Source: Zobellella iuensis (GTDB lineage: Bacteria > Pseudomonadota > Gammaproteobacteria > Enterobacterales > Aeromonadaceae). Taken from it: 64,000 bases of DNA. Made by a program: the position numbers and the translations under genes. Numbering within the stretch: position 1 is the stretch's first letter; every line of letters begins with the position of its first letter. The notes below the pieces were generated by a model. It was not told the origin of the DNA. It searched no databases and worked only from the letters and a program-made list of their open reading frames with translations. Location: NCBI RefSeq assembly GCF_016746085.1, contig NZ_JAERTZ010000036.1, positions 1 through 64,000 on the forward strand, in the 5' to 3' direction. This document shows, one piece after another, positions 29,295 through 38,947 of this stretch.

Positions 29295-31689
29295 CAAACC
29301 GCTGAACACGCTCACCATCGACGAAATGATGGAAAGGATCAAACAGGAGCTGCAAACCGGCGTGGGCAAGAGCGTGCCCCACGACAGCGCCGCCATGCAG
29401 GTGGCCGGCGAGGCCCAGTACATCGACGATCGGCTGGAGTTCCCCAATCAGTTGCACGTGTATGCCCGGCTGTCCGACAAGGCCCATGCCCGCATCACCA
29501 AACTGGATGTGAGCCCCTGCTACCAGTTTCCCGGCGTGGCTATCGCCATCACCGCCCAGGACGTGCCCGGCGAGCTGGACATAGGCCCGGTGCTGGCCGG
29601 CGATCCCCTGCTGGCCGACGGCAAGGTGGAATACTACGGCCAGCCGGTGCTGGCGGTGGCCGCCAACGATCTCGACACCGCCCGCAAGGCGGCCATGGCC
29701 GCCATAGTGGAATATGAAGAGCTGCCGGCGGTACTGTCGGTGGAAGAGGCGCTGGCAAAAGAGCTGTTCGTGACCGAGAGCCACAAGCAGCAGCGCGGCG
29801 ACTCCGCCGCCGGACTCAAGCAGGCCAAACATGTGATCGAGGGCAGCCTGCATATCGGTGGCCAGGAACACTTCTACCTGGAAACCCAAATCAGCTCGGT
29901 GGTGCCCACCGAAGACGGCGGCATGCTGGTGTTCACCTCCAGCCAGAACCCGACCGAGGTGCAGAAGCTGGTGGCCAGCGTGCTCGGCGTCGCCATGCAC
30001 AAGGTCGTGATCGACATGCGTCGCATGGGCGGCGGCTTCGGCGGCAAGGAAACCCAGGCCGCGGGCCCCGCCTGCATGGCGGCGGTGGTGGCCCGGTTGA
30101 CCGGGCGCCCGGCCAAGATGCGGCTGCCGCGGGTGGAAGACATGATGATGACCGGCAAGCGGCATCCCTTCTTCAACCAGTACAAAATCGGTTTCGACGA
30201 CAGTGGCCGAATCCAGGCGGCGGAGATCGTGGTGGCCGGCAACTGCGGTTATTCACCGGATCTGTCCTCCTCCATCGTGGACAGGGCCATGTTCCACTCG
30301 GACAACGCCTACTACCTGGGTGACGCCACCGTTATCGGTCATCGCTGCAAGACCAACACCGCTTCCAATACCGCCTACCGCGGTTTCGGTGGCCCCCAGG
30401 GCATGATGACCATAGAGCACGTGATGGACGAGATTGCCTCCAAGCTTGGCAAGGATCCGCTGGAGATCCGAAAGGTCAACTTCTACGGCAAGGATGATCG
30501 CAACGTCACCCACTACCACCAGCCGGTGGAGCACAACATCATCAACGAGATGGTGGCGGAGCTGGAGCAGTCGTCCGAATACGCCAGCCGGCGCGAGGAG
30601 ATCAAGGCGTTCAACGCCAGGAGCCCCATCCTCAAGAAGGGCATCGCCATCACCCCGGTGAAGTTCGGTATTTCCTTTACCGCCACCTTCCTCAACCAGG
30701 CCGGTGCCTTGGTGCATATCTACACCGACGGCAGCATCCACCTCAACCACGGTGGCACCGAGATGGGGCAGGGCCTTAACATCAAGGTGGCCCAGATAGT
30801 CGCGGAAGAGTTCCAGGTGGACATAGATCGTATCCAGATCACCGCCACCAACACCGACAAGGTGCCCAACACCTCGCCCACGGCGGCGTCCAGCGGTACC
30901 GACCTGAACGGCAAGGCGGCCCAGAATGCGGCCCAGATCATCAAGCAGCGGCTGGTCGACTGGGCGGCGGGCCACTTCAAGGTCAGCCGGGAAGAGGTGG
31001 TGTTCAAGAACAATTTCGTGCAGATCCGCCACAATATCCTGTCGTTCCAGGAGTTCGTGCAGCTGGCCTATTTCAACCAGGTGTCGCTTTCCAGCACCGG
31101 TTTCTACAAGACGCCGAAGATTTACTACGATCACGCCACCGGCTCCGGCCGTCCCTTCTACTACTTCGCCTACGGCGCCGCCTGTGCCGAAGTGGTGGTA
31201 GACACCCTGACCGGCGAGTACAAGATACTGCGTGCCGACATACTGCACGACGTGGGTGACTCCCTCAACCCGGCCATCGACATCGGCCAGGTGGAAGGCG
31301 CCTTTATCCAGGGCGTGGGCTGGCTGACCACCGAGGAGCTGGTGTGGAACGACCAGGGCCGGCTGATGACCAACGGTCCGGCGGGCTACAAGATCCCGGC
31401 GGTGGCGGACATGCCCATCGACTTCCGGGTCAAGCTGGTGGAAAACCGCAAGAACCCGGAAGACACCGTGTTCCACTCCAAGGCCGTGGGCGAGCCGCCC
31501 TTTATGCTCGGCATGTCGGTGTGGTGTGCGCTGAAAGACGCCGTGGCCAGCGTATCCGGCTACCGCCGCTACCCGCACATCGACGCGCCGGCCACCCCGG
31601 AGCGGGTGCTGTGGGGCGTGGAGCAGATGCAGGCGCTGGTGGAGCAGGACGAGATTGCCACCCAGGCCGAGGATGTGTTGATCAAGTAA
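29287..31689 (+). CDS. xdhB: Xanthine dehydrogenase large subunit (molybdopterin)
   Basis: 800 aa molybdenum-cofactor subunit. Typical blocks are MGGGFGGKETQAAG, NTAYRGFGGPQGM, GGTEMGQGLNIKVAQI and the catalytic Glu736 in AVGEPPFMLG. It hydroxylates hypoxanthine and xanthine. The ATG overlaps the end of xdhA. An 82-base gap separates it from xdhC. Confidence 0.97.
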   Translation: MSNKPLNTLTIDEMMERIKQELQTGVGKSVPHDSAAMQVAGEAQYIDDRLEFPNQLHVYARLSDKAHARITKLDVSPCYQFPGVAIAITAQDVPGELDIGPVLAGDPLLADGKVEYYGQPVLAVAANDLDTARKAAMAAIVEYEELPAVLSVEEALAKELFVTESHKQQRGDSAAGLKQAKHVIEGSLHIGGQEHFYLETQISSVVPTEDGGMLVFTSSQNPTEVQKLVASVLGVAMHKVVIDMRRMGGGFGGKETQAAGPACMAAVVARLTGRPAKMRLPRVEDMMMTGKRHPFFNQYKIGFDDSGRIQAAEIVVAGNCGYSPDLSSSIVDRAMFHSDNAYYLGDATVIGHRCKTNTASNTAYRGFGGPQGMMTIEHVMDEIASKLGKDPLEIRKVNFYGKDDRNVTHYHQPVEHNIINEMVAELEQSSEYASRREEIKAFNARSPILKKGIAITPVKFGISFTATFLNQAGALVHIYTDGSIHLNHGGTEMGQGLNIKVAQIVAEEFQVDIDRIQITATNTDKVPNTSPTAASSGTDLNGKAAQNAAQIIKQRLVDWAAGHFKVSREEVVFKNNFVQIRHNILSFQEFVQLAYFNQVSLSSTGFYKTPKIYYDHATGSGRPFYYFAYGAACAEVVVDTLTGEYKILRADILHDVGDSLNPAIDIGQVEGAFIQGVGWLTTEELVWNDQGRLMTNGPAGYKIPAVADMPIDFRVKLVENRKNPEDTVFHSKAVGEPPFMLGMSVWCALKDAVASVSGYRRYPHIDAPATPERVLWGVEQMQALVEQDEIATQAEDVLIK

Positions 31690-31771
31690 GGGTAGGGGCG
31701 GCCATCGGTATGGCCGACACGTCAGGAGCCCCGGTGTTTGAGACGGAACCATCGTCTTCGAGGAGTAAGCT

Positions 31772-32605
31772 ATGTTCAAGGATAACTGGATTCAGGTGCT
31801 GGCCGAGCTGGAACAGAAGGGGGAACCCTGCGTGCTGGTGACGGTGGTGGAGCACAAGGGCTCGACCCCGCGGGACAGCGGCACCAAGATGCTGGTGACC
31901 GAACAGGGCTGCTATGCCACCATAGGTGGCGGCCACCTCGAATACAAGGCGCTGGAGCTGGCCCGGGACATGCTGGCCCGGGGCGAGCAGCAGATGAAGG
32001 TGGAACGTTTCAACCTGGGCGCCAGCCTGGGCCAGTGCTGCGGCGGCATGGCCACCATCATGCTGGAGCCGGTGGTGCAGCCGCGCCATCACCTGGTGCT
32101 GTTCGGTGCCGGCCATGTGGCCAAGGCGCTGGTCTCGATACTGGTGACCCTGCCGTTTCGCATCACCTGGATTGACGAGCGGGAAAGCGAGTTTCCCGCC
32201 GAGCTGCCCGCCGGCGTCACCCGGGTGGTGAGCGAGGATCCGGTGGACGAGGTCGACGACCAGCCTGCCGGCAGCTTCTATCTGGTGATGACCCACAACC
32301 ACCAGCTCGATCTGGAGTTGTGCGCCCGTATTCTCAAACGCAACGACGCCCGCTACTTCGGGGTGATCGGCTCGCGCACCAAGCGCAAGCGCTTCGATTA
32401 CCGGCTGCGGGAACGGGGCTTCGATGAGGCGGCCCTGGCCCGGATGATCTGCCCCATCGGCCTGGCCGACGTGGCCGGCAAGCATCCGGCGGAAATCGCG
32501 GTGTCGGTGGCGGGTCAGCTGATTGCTGCCTATCAGGCGCCGGCGGTGGCCGCGGAGGCCGGTCGTGAATCATCGGCGGATGTCGTCGTCGAACAACGAA
32601 TTTAA
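31772..32605 (+). CDS. xdhC: Xanthine dehydrogenase accessory protein XdhC
   Basis: 277 aa. It binds and sulfurates the molybdenum cofactor and inserts it in XdhB. The N-terminal XdhC/CoxI domain (HKGSTPRDSGTKMLV; GGHLEYKAL; LGQCCGG) is followed by a Rossmann domain (LVLFGAGHVAKALVSIL). GAGGAG lies before the ATG. It sits between xdhB and guaD. Confidence 0.96.
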   Translation: MFKDNWIQVLAELEQKGEPCVLVTVVEHKGSTPRDSGTKMLVTEQGCYATIGGGHLEYKALELARDMLARGEQQMKVERFNLGASLGQCCGGMATIMLEPVVQPRHHLVLFGAGHVAKALVSILVTLPFRITWIDERESEFPAELPAGVTRVVSEDPVDEVDDQPAGSFYLVMTHNHQLDLELCARILKRNDARYFGVIGSRTKRKRFDYRLRERGFDEAALARMICPIGLADVAGKHPAEIAVSVAGQLIAAYQAPAVAAEAGRESSADVVVEQRI

Positions 32606-32632
32606 GCATTCATTTGAAGGAGAAGCACGACC

Positions 32633-33940
32633 ATGACGCATGCTATCGCGTATCGTGCCGCTATTTTGCACAGCCTGGCCGATCCGGCCAAGGTCGGCCT
32701 CGATGCCAGTTATGCCTATTATGAAGACGGCGTGCTGGTGGTGGCCGACGGCCACGTACGGGACATAGGTCCGGCCGAGGCGGTGCTGGCGCGCCAGCCA
32801 GCGGGTCTTGAGGTGATCCGTTTCGAGAACAAGCTGATCACTTCGGGCTTTATCGATACCCATATTCATTTCCCCCAGACCGAGATGATCGCCTCCTATG
32901 GCGAACAGCTGCTCGACTGGCTCAACAACTATACCTTCCCGGAAGAACGCAAGTTCGTCGACACCGCCCACGCGGCCCGGGTGGCGACCCTGTTCCTGGA
33001 CGAGCTGCTGCGCAACGGCACCACCACCGCCATGGTGTTCGGCACGGTGCACAAGGCCTCGGTCGACGCCTTCTTTACCGAATCCGACAAGCGCAATATG
33101 CGCATGATCGCCGGCAAGGTGATGATGGACCGGCACGCTCCCGACTACCTGCTCGATACGCCGGAATCCGGTTATGCGGACAGCAAGGCGCTGATCGAGC
33201 GCTGGCATAACAAGGGCCGTCAGCTCTACGCGGTGACGCCCCGCTTCGCGCCCACCAGCACCGCCGAGCAGCTGAGCGCGGCCGGCCGCCTGCTGGCGGA
33301 ATACGACGACGTCTATATGCAGACTCACCTGTCCGAAAACAAGCAGGAGATCGAGTGGGTCAAGTCCCTGTTCCCGGAGCGGAAAGGCTATCTGGACGTG
33401 TACGATCATTTCGGCCTGCTGGGGGAGCGTTCGGTGTTTGCCCATGCGGTGCACCTGGAGCAGGAAGAATGCGAACGCATGGGCGAGTCCGATTCGGTCA
33501 TTTCCTTTTGCCCCACTTCAAACCTGTTCTTGGGATCGGGGTTGTTCGACCTGCCGCGGATGGAAGAACACCAGGTCCGGGTCGGCCTGGGTACCGATGT
33601 CGGTGGCGGTACCAGTTTTTCCATGCTGCAGACCATTGCCGAAGCCTACAAGATCCAGCAGTTGCAGCAGCACAAGCTGCATCCGTTGAAAGCGCTCTAC
33701 CTCGCCACCCTGGGCGGCGCCCGGTCGCTGCGGCTGGAAGACAAGGTAGGCAACCTGGCGGTGGGTAAGGAGGCGGACTTCCTGGTGCTGGATCTGCACG
33801 CCACCCCGCTGATGCAGGCGCGGATGAACAATGCACACAATCTGTTCGAGCAATTATTCGTATTGATGATGCTCGGAGATGACAGGGCCATCGCACAAAC
33901 GTATATTTACGGCGAGTGTCGCTATCGGCGAGATCACTAG
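32633..33940 (+). CDS. guaD: Guanine deaminase
   Basis: 435 aa amidohydrolase that turns guanine to xanthine, feeding XdhAB. Zinc-binding His77 and His79 lie in GFIDTHIHFPQTEMIASYGE. Further support comes from LDWLNNYTFPEE, the later QTHLSEN and AHAVHL motifs, and the GTDVGGGTSFSML block, all characteristic of bacterial GuaD. AAGGAG precedes the ATG. It is the last gene of xdhABC-guaD before a terminator. Confidence 0.96.
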   Translation: MTHAIAYRAAILHSLADPAKVGLDASYAYYEDGVLVVADGHVRDIGPAEAVLARQPAGLEVIRFENKLITSGFIDTHIHFPQTEMIASYGEQLLDWLNNYTFPEERKFVDTAHAARVATLFLDELLRNGTTTAMVFGTVHKASVDAFFTESDKRNMRMIAGKVMMDRHAPDYLLDTPESGYADSKALIERWHNKGRQLYAVTPRFAPTSTAEQLSAAGRLLAEYDDVYMQTHLSENKQEIEWVKSLFPERKGYLDVYDHFGLLGERSVFAHAVHLEQEECERMGESDSVISFCPTSNLFLGSGLFDLPRMEEHQVRVGLGTDVGGGTSFSMLQTIAEAYKIQQLQQHKLHPLKALYLATLGGARSLRLEDKVGNLAVGKEADFLVLDLHATPLMQARMNNAHNLFEQLFVLMMLGDDRAIAQTYIYGECRYRRDH

Positions 33941-33972
33941 CCGGCGACGACCTGCATAGCGGAATATCCGAT

Positions 33973-33996
33973 AAACGCCCGTCAAGGGCGTTTTTT
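33973..33996 (+). terminator. xdhABC-guaD terminator
   Basis: AACGCCC and GGGCGTT pair around GTCAA, followed by TTTTTT. Confidence 0.92.
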
Positions 33997-34053
33997 GTGT
34001 TCAGTCACAGACTTTGATATTCCGGCTGTCGTAACGGCAAAAACCCAGTAAGA

Positions 34054-34063
34054 TTGTATACGA
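34054..34063. promoter_or_regulatory. TTGTATACGA palindrome, candidate GntR-type operator (site 3)
   Basis: TTGTATACGA lies about 80 bases upstream of the gntR start. It shares TTGTATAC with the perfect palindrome before puuE and TTGTATACG with the site before the MFS gene. This would suit autoregulation. Confidence 0.55.
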
Positions 34064-34139
34064 GATCAATAACAATTTATTAACCGGCAAGGATTGCGGT
34101 GCACCGCCGTACATGCAGGCCGTAACTGGAAACCTAAAC

Positions 34140-34880
34140 ATGAGTTCACTCAGTCAACTGGAGCCAAGACCTGTCAAGTCGAGCTCAAACACCCAGGACG
34201 ATATCGTTTACGAACATATCTTCGACGCCATCCTCGAACAGCGGCTGGCGCCCGGCACCAAGCTCAGCGAGGAAGCCCTGGGCGAAATCTTCGGCGTCAG
34301 CCGGACCATTATCCGCCGCGCCCTGCTGCGGCTGTCCCACGAGCAGGTGGTCAGCATCAGGCCCAACCGCGGTGCCGTGGTGGCGGCCCCCAGCGTGGAA
34401 GAGGCCCGGCAGATCTTCGCCGCCCGTCGGGTGGTGGAGCTGGCGGTGACTGAGCTGGCGGTGGAACACGCCACGCCCGAGAGCCTGGCCCGCATGCGCG
34501 CCATGGTGCAGGAAGAGCAGGACGCCTTCGCCCGCGGCGATCGCGGCACCGGCATCCGCCTGTCCGGTGAGTTCCACCTGGAATTGGCCCATATGGCCAA
34601 CAACACGCCGCTGCTCAATTTCCAGCGCAGCGTGGTGTCCCAGACTTCGCTGATCATCGCCCAGTACGAGGTCGGCCACAAGGCCCACTGTTCCTTCAAC
34701 GAGCACGAAGAACTGCTCAAGGCCATAGAATCGGGTGATAAGGGCAAGGCCGTGACCATGATGAAGGAGCACCTGGATCATATCGAAGCCAAGCTGAACC
34801 TGGACAACGAGTCCGCCTCCACCGATCTGCACGTGGTGTTTTCCGGTGTGGTGAAAAAACAGAGCGGCCGCCGTCGCTGA
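34140..34880 (+). CDS. GntR family regulator, FadR (FCD) subfamily
   Basis: About 246 aa. The N-terminal winged helix-turn-helix (LSEEALGEIFGVSRTIIRRA; GAVVAAPSVEEARQIFAARR) is followed by an all-helical FCD ligand domain with metal-type ligands (FHLELAHMANN; FNEHEELLKAIESGDKGKAV). It is likely the local regulator of purine catabolism, because TTGTATACAA-like sites occur in front of itself, the MFS/xdh region and puuE. An in-frame ATG at 34113 is an alternative start. Ligand unknown; a urate-pathway intermediate is plausible. Confidence 0.87.
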   Translation: MSSLSQLEPRPVKSSSNTQDDIVYEHIFDAILEQRLAPGTKLSEEALGEIFGVSRTIIRRALLRLSHEQVVSIRPNRGAVVAAPSVEEARQIFAARRVVELAVTELAVEHATPESLARMRAMVQEEQDAFARGDRGTGIRLSGEFHLELAHMANNTPLLNFQRSVVSQTSLIIAQYEVGHKAHCSFNEHEELLKAIESGDKGKAVTMMKEHLDHIEAKLNLDNESASTDLHVVFSGVVKKQSGRRR

Positions 34881-35106
34881 TGCCCTGGCCGCGCGGGGTG
34901 ACTATGGTTGTCCCGCGCCTTTCTCTTCTCCCTCAGGTTAAAATCTATCCTATTGATTGACAAAGACTTATAGCGTGGTCCAAGTCAATGCTCCCAACTG
35001 GCGCTACCGGCATCTCCGCCGGCCTCCTAATGTTGTGAACATGTAAACGGCAGTTCTGCTGCCGGTGTCCGTTCACCGCCACCTCCGGTGGCCAAGGGAG
35101 AATCTC

Positions 35107-35502
35107 ATGTCAGCCGAAAACCAGAAAACCGTCGCCTTGCTCGACGCCCTGTTCGCCGCCTTTAACCGCCACGATATCGAAGGTGTCATGGCGTGCATGA
35201 CCGACGACTGCGTGTTCGAGGGCGCCGCCGGCAGCGAGGCCTTCGGTACCCGTTTCAGCGGTGCCGACGCCGTGGCGGCCGCCTTCGTCAAGGTCTGGAC
35301 CACCTACCCCGACGTCAGCTGGCAAGGCACCAGCCATTTCGCCGCCGGTGACAGGGCCGTGTCCCAGTGGACCTTCTGCGCCACCTGTCCGGACGGCCGC
35401 CGCATCGAAGCCGACGGCGTCGATCTCTTCACCCTCAAAGGCGGCAGGCTGGCCCTGAAGCAGGCATTCCGCAAGGACCGCCCCCTGCTGGATCCCCAGT
35501 AA
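35107..35502 (+). CDS. tauX: SnoaL/NTF2-like protein, probable taurine dehydrogenase small subunit TauX
   Basis: 131 aa NTF2-like fold (LLDALFAAFNRHDIEGVMAC; WTTYPDVSWQGTSHFAAGDR). The fold alone does not define function. Its place 29 bases ahead of a FAD oxidoreductase and next to tauR and xsc matches the tauXY arrangement described in Paracoccus and Rhodobacter, where TauXY deaminates taurine to sulfoacetaldehyde. AAGGGAG supports the ATG at 35107. Confidence 0.7.
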   Translation: MSAENQKTVALLDALFAAFNRHDIEGVMACMTDDCVFEGAAGSEAFGTRFSGADAVAAAFVKVWTTYPDVSWQGTSHFAAGDRAVSQWTFCATCPDGRRIEADGVDLFTLKGGRLALKQAFRKDRPLLDPQ

Positions 35503-35531
35503 CCCACCACCTGATCTCGGGGAACACGAAT

Positions 35532-36956
35532 ATGGATATTGCCAACAAAACCCAGGCGGAACTCCGCCAGCCGTCCCAGGCCAAAACCGTGCTGGACCGT
35601 TACGATCCCACCTATGATCCCCTGGTGGCCGCCACCCCGGGGCGGGGCCAGCAGTATGCGCCCACCTACTGGGTGGCCACCGCCGGCACCCCGCCGGAAG
35701 ACGACGGCCCGGTCACCGCCGACATGGATGTGGACGTGGCCATCATCGGCAGCGGTTTCACCGGCCTGTCCTGCGCCGTCTTCCTGGCGAAGGAGCACGG
35801 CATCAAGGCCACGGTGCTGGAGGCCAACCAGGTCAGCTGGGGCTGTACCAGCCGTAACGGCGGCCAGGCCCAGAATGCCTCGGGCCGGCTCAGCCGCTCC
35901 CAGTGGATCCAGCGCTGGGGCCTGGACACCGCCCGGCGCATGCACGAGGAAGTACGTGAAGGCTTCGATACCTTCAAGGGCCTGATCCGGGACGGCAATA
36001 TCGACTGTAACCCCCAGGATGGCGGCCATCTGTATATCGCCCACCGGGACAAGGCCATGCGCAAGCTGGAGGCCGAGGCCAGGGTGCTGCGTGAGCAGTT
36101 CAACTACCAGACCGAACTGCTGGACAAGGCCACCCTCAGCCGCAATTACGTGAACGAGGCCGAGGCGGTGGGCGCCATGCATGAGCCGGACGGCATAGGC
36201 GTGCATCCGCTCAAGCTGGCCCAGGGCTATCACCGCATGGCGCGGGAGTTGGGCGCGACCATACATCCTTCCAGCCCGGTGCTGGGCTGGGAGACCAGGA
36301 ACGGTATCCACTACCTGCAGACCCCGGGCGGGGTGGTGCGGGCCCGGGCGGTGGGGGTGGCCACCGGCGGCTATACTTCCCAGGGGTTGCACCACCAGTT
36401 GCGCAGCAAGATCATGCCGATACTGTCCAACTCCCTGGTGACCCGGCCGATGACAGAGCAGGAGATCGCCGAGTGCAACTTCATCACCAACGAGGTGATC
36501 ACCGATACCCGCACCCTGCGTTACTACTACCGCAAGCTGCCCGACAACCGGTTGCAGATCGGCAGCCGCAGTTCCATCACCGGCGGCGACGCGGCCAACC
36601 CCAAACACCTGCAGGTGCTGATCGACGGCATGAACCGCAAGTTTCCGGCGCTCAAGGGCATCAAGATCGATTACTCCTGGTGGGGCTGGGTCGACGTCAG
36701 CCACGACATGATGCCGCGTATCGCCCAGCCGGATGAAAAGGAACAGATCTTCTATGCCCTGGGCTACGGCGGCAACGGCGTCATGTTTTCGGCCCACGCC
36801 GGCCGGCGCATGGCCCAGCGCATCGCGGGCATCAAGCAGGGCTTCGAGCTGCCCATCTACAACTCGCCGCTGCCGGGGCACCTGTTCGCGCCCTTCCGCC
36901 GCTTGGGACAGCGCATGCTCTACCACTGGTACCACCTGCGCGACGAACACCTGTAG
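35532..36956 (+). CDS. tauY: FAD-dependent oxidoreductase, probable taurine dehydrogenase large subunit TauY
   Basis: 474 aa D-amino-acid-oxidase-type flavoprotein. The dinucleotide motif IIGSGFTGLSCAVFLAKEHG lies near residues 71-90, SRNGGQAQNASGR follows, and the C-terminal GYGGNGVMFSAHAGR is the second FAD contact. About 60 extra N-terminal residues precede the Rossmann motif, as in related amine oxidoreductases such as PuuB/OrdL. With TauX it would oxidatively deaminate taurine. The substrate is inferred from neighbours tauR, xsc, pta and the TRAP transporter. Confidence 0.75.
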   Translation: MDIANKTQAELRQPSQAKTVLDRYDPTYDPLVAATPGRGQQYAPTYWVATAGTPPEDDGPVTADMDVDVAIIGSGFTGLSCAVFLAKEHGIKATVLEANQVSWGCTSRNGGQAQNASGRLSRSQWIQRWGLDTARRMHEEVREGFDTFKGLIRDGNIDCNPQDGGHLYIAHRDKAMRKLEAEARVLREQFNYQTELLDKATLSRNYVNEAEAVGAMHEPDGIGVHPLKLAQGYHRMARELGATIHPSSPVLGWETRNGIHYLQTPGGVVRARAVGVATGGYTSQGLHHQLRSKIMPILSNSLVTRPMTEQEIAECNFITNEVITDTRTLRYYYRKLPDNRLQIGSRSSITGGDAANPKHLQVLIDGMNRKFPALKGIKIDYSWWGWVDVSHDMMPRIAQPDEKEQIFYALGYGGNGVMFSAHAGRRMAQRIAGIKQGFELPIYNSPLPGHLFAPFRRLGQRMLYHWYHLRDEHL

Positions 36957-37112
36957 GAGCCGAATCCGCCTGAACCACGCCGGGAGTCGATGTCCCGGCG
37001 TTTCCATTTTGTTTTCAATATGTTGCTATGAGGTTTACAAGTGGCGGTCAAAAGGGTCAAACTGGGTTGTTCCGGCCCGCGGGCCATGCATCGACAGGTA
37101 AGTTGAGTCACC

Positions 37113-38579
37113 ATGTTCCAGCTGTTTCATCTCTCCACGGAAAAAAGCACCAGCCTGCAGCAGCAGTTGCGGGAGCAGATCGCCGCCGCCATCCTCAACG
37201 GCAATATCCCCCAGGACAGCCCGCTGCCCTCCAGCCGCAAGCTGGCCAAGCAGCTGTGCATCGCCCGCAATACGGTGGTGCTGGCCTATGAACACCTGCT
37301 GGACGACGGCTATCTCATCGCCCGCGAGCGCAGCGGTTATTTCGTCAATCCCGAGATACTGTCGCGCCAGCCCGAGATGCCGGCCAAGGAAAACCCGCTC
37401 GAGGGCGGCCACCCGCCCGACTGGGTGCACAAACTGAAGATCCATCCGAGCCGCCAGCACAATATCACCAAGCCCAAGGACTGGCAGAAGTACCCTTATC
37501 CCTTTATCTATGGCCAGTTCGACCCCAGCCTGTTTCCCAGCAACAACTGGCGGGAATGCTGCCGGGACGCGGTGAGCGTGCCGGCGATCCGGGACTGGGC
37601 CTCGGACCGTTTCGACAACGACGATCCCTTGTTGATCGAGCAGATCCGCACCCGGCTGTTGCCCCGGCGCGGAGTCTGGGCCTCGGCGGACCAGATCCTG
37701 GTGACGGTGGGGGCTCAGCAGGCGCTGTACATGCTGGCCCGGCTGCTGCTGGACAAGGACAGCACCATCGGCCTCGAGGATCCGGGCTATGTGGATATCC
37801 GCAATATCGCCACCATGAACCCGGCCAAGGTGCGTGCCCTGCCGGTGGACGAACAAGGGTTGATCGTCGACGAACGGCTCGAGGGCTGTGATCTCGTCTA
37901 TACCACCCCCAGCCATCAGTGCCCCACCACGGTGACCATGCCGCTGGAGCGACGCTACGCGCTGCTGGACAAGGCCAGTGAACAGGACTTTTTGATCATC
38001 GAGGACGACTACGAGAGCGAGAGCAACTTCAGGACCAATCCGATACCGGCCCTCAAAAGCCTGGACAAGAACGACCGGGTGCTCTACGTGGGCAGCCTGT
38101 CCAAGACCCTGGCGCCGGGCCTGCGCCTGGGGTACCTGGTGGGACCGGCGGCGCTGATCCGTGAAGCCCGCGCCCTGCGTCGGCTGATCCTGCGCCATCC
38201 GGCGGCCAACAACCAGCGTTCGGTGGCGCTGTTCCTGGAGCGGGGCTACCACGACGCCCTGATCATGAACATCGCCAAGGCCTACGAGGAGCGCTGGCAG
38301 GAGATGGGCGCGGCGCTGGATGAATACCTGCCGTCTTCCAGCCGCCAGCCCAGCTTCGGCGGCTCCTGCTACTGGGTGCGCGGCCCCGAGGGGCTGGACA
38401 GCCGCCTGCTGCGCAAGGAAGCGGCGGACAGGGGCATCCTGATCGAGCCCGGCGATATCCATTTCCTGGCCGAGCCGGTGCCGCTCAACTACTTCCGCCT
38501 GGGCTATTCTTCCATCGCGGCCAGCAAGATCCGCCCCGGCATCAAGGCGCTGGTGGAGCTTATCCAGGATATGGTCTGA
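37113..38579 (+). CDS. tauR: MocR family regulator (GntR HTH plus aminotransferase), probable TauR
   Basis: 488 aa. An N-terminal GntR winged helix (PSSRKLAKQLCIARNTVVLA) is fused to a fold-type I aminotransferase domain with PLP-binding Lys331 in YVGSLSKTLAPGLRLGYL. MocR proteins sense amino compounds through PLP; TauR of this family activates taurine genes in Rhodobacter. Here it lies between tauXY and xsc-pta, the expected place. A terminator follows. Confidence 0.85.
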   Translation: MFQLFHLSTEKSTSLQQQLREQIAAAILNGNIPQDSPLPSSRKLAKQLCIARNTVVLAYEHLLDDGYLIARERSGYFVNPEILSRQPEMPAKENPLEGGHPPDWVHKLKIHPSRQHNITKPKDWQKYPYPFIYGQFDPSLFPSNNWRECCRDAVSVPAIRDWASDRFDNDDPLLIEQIRTRLLPRRGVWASADQILVTVGAQQALYMLARLLLDKDSTIGLEDPGYVDIRNIATMNPAKVRALPVDEQGLIVDERLEGCDLVYTTPSHQCPTTVTMPLERRYALLDKASEQDFLIIEDDYESESNFRTNPIPALKSLDKNDRVLYVGSLSKTLAPGLRLGYLVGPAALIREARALRRLILRHPAANNQRSVALFLERGYHDALIMNIAKAYEERWQEMGAALDEYLPSSSRQPSFGGSCYWVRGPEGLDSRLLRKEAADRGILIEPGDIHFLAEPVPLNYFRLGYSSIAASKIRPGIKALVELIQDMV

Positions 38580-38613
38580 GCCCACGGCGACGGAATGTTT
38601 TTAATTTGTTATC

Positions 38614-38639
38614 AAGGGGCGCCGACAGGCGCCCTTTTT
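38614..38639 (+). terminator. tauR terminator
   Basis: AAGGGGCGCC and GGCGCCCTTT pair around GACA (one G-T pair), followed by TT. Confidence 0.85.
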
Positions 38640-38947
38640 GCTCTCTAATTGATTGATTAATAAATATTTTATTTCTGGCGTAACCATTGTTACGAAACTG
38701 GTCCTACTCTCTTGTCTCCCCACTTCCTAATCTAGCTCCAGTGAATCACATCGCAGCCAGCAGGCGCCATTCGCCCCGCCGACATCCGGGAGGGGAAGCC
38801 CGGACCGAGGCGGCCGGCGGTGGCCGATTCACCACAGAACCAATAACAAACAAATGAAAACCTGCTTGAACCGAAACATTGGATTGAACCCTCCGGGGTG
38901 GCGGCCACCACCGTCACCGACAGGAACCAGCAAAAAGGAAGACAGCT
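38640..38947 (+). other. tauR-xsc intergenic region
   Basis: About 310 bases with no gene. The first 60 bases are AT-rich and may hold the xsc promoter. CTGGTCCTACT at about 38699 resembles sequences before tauX and tauK and is a candidate TauR contact. AAAAGGAAG upstream of 38948 is the xsc ribosome-binding site. Confidence 0.45.
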
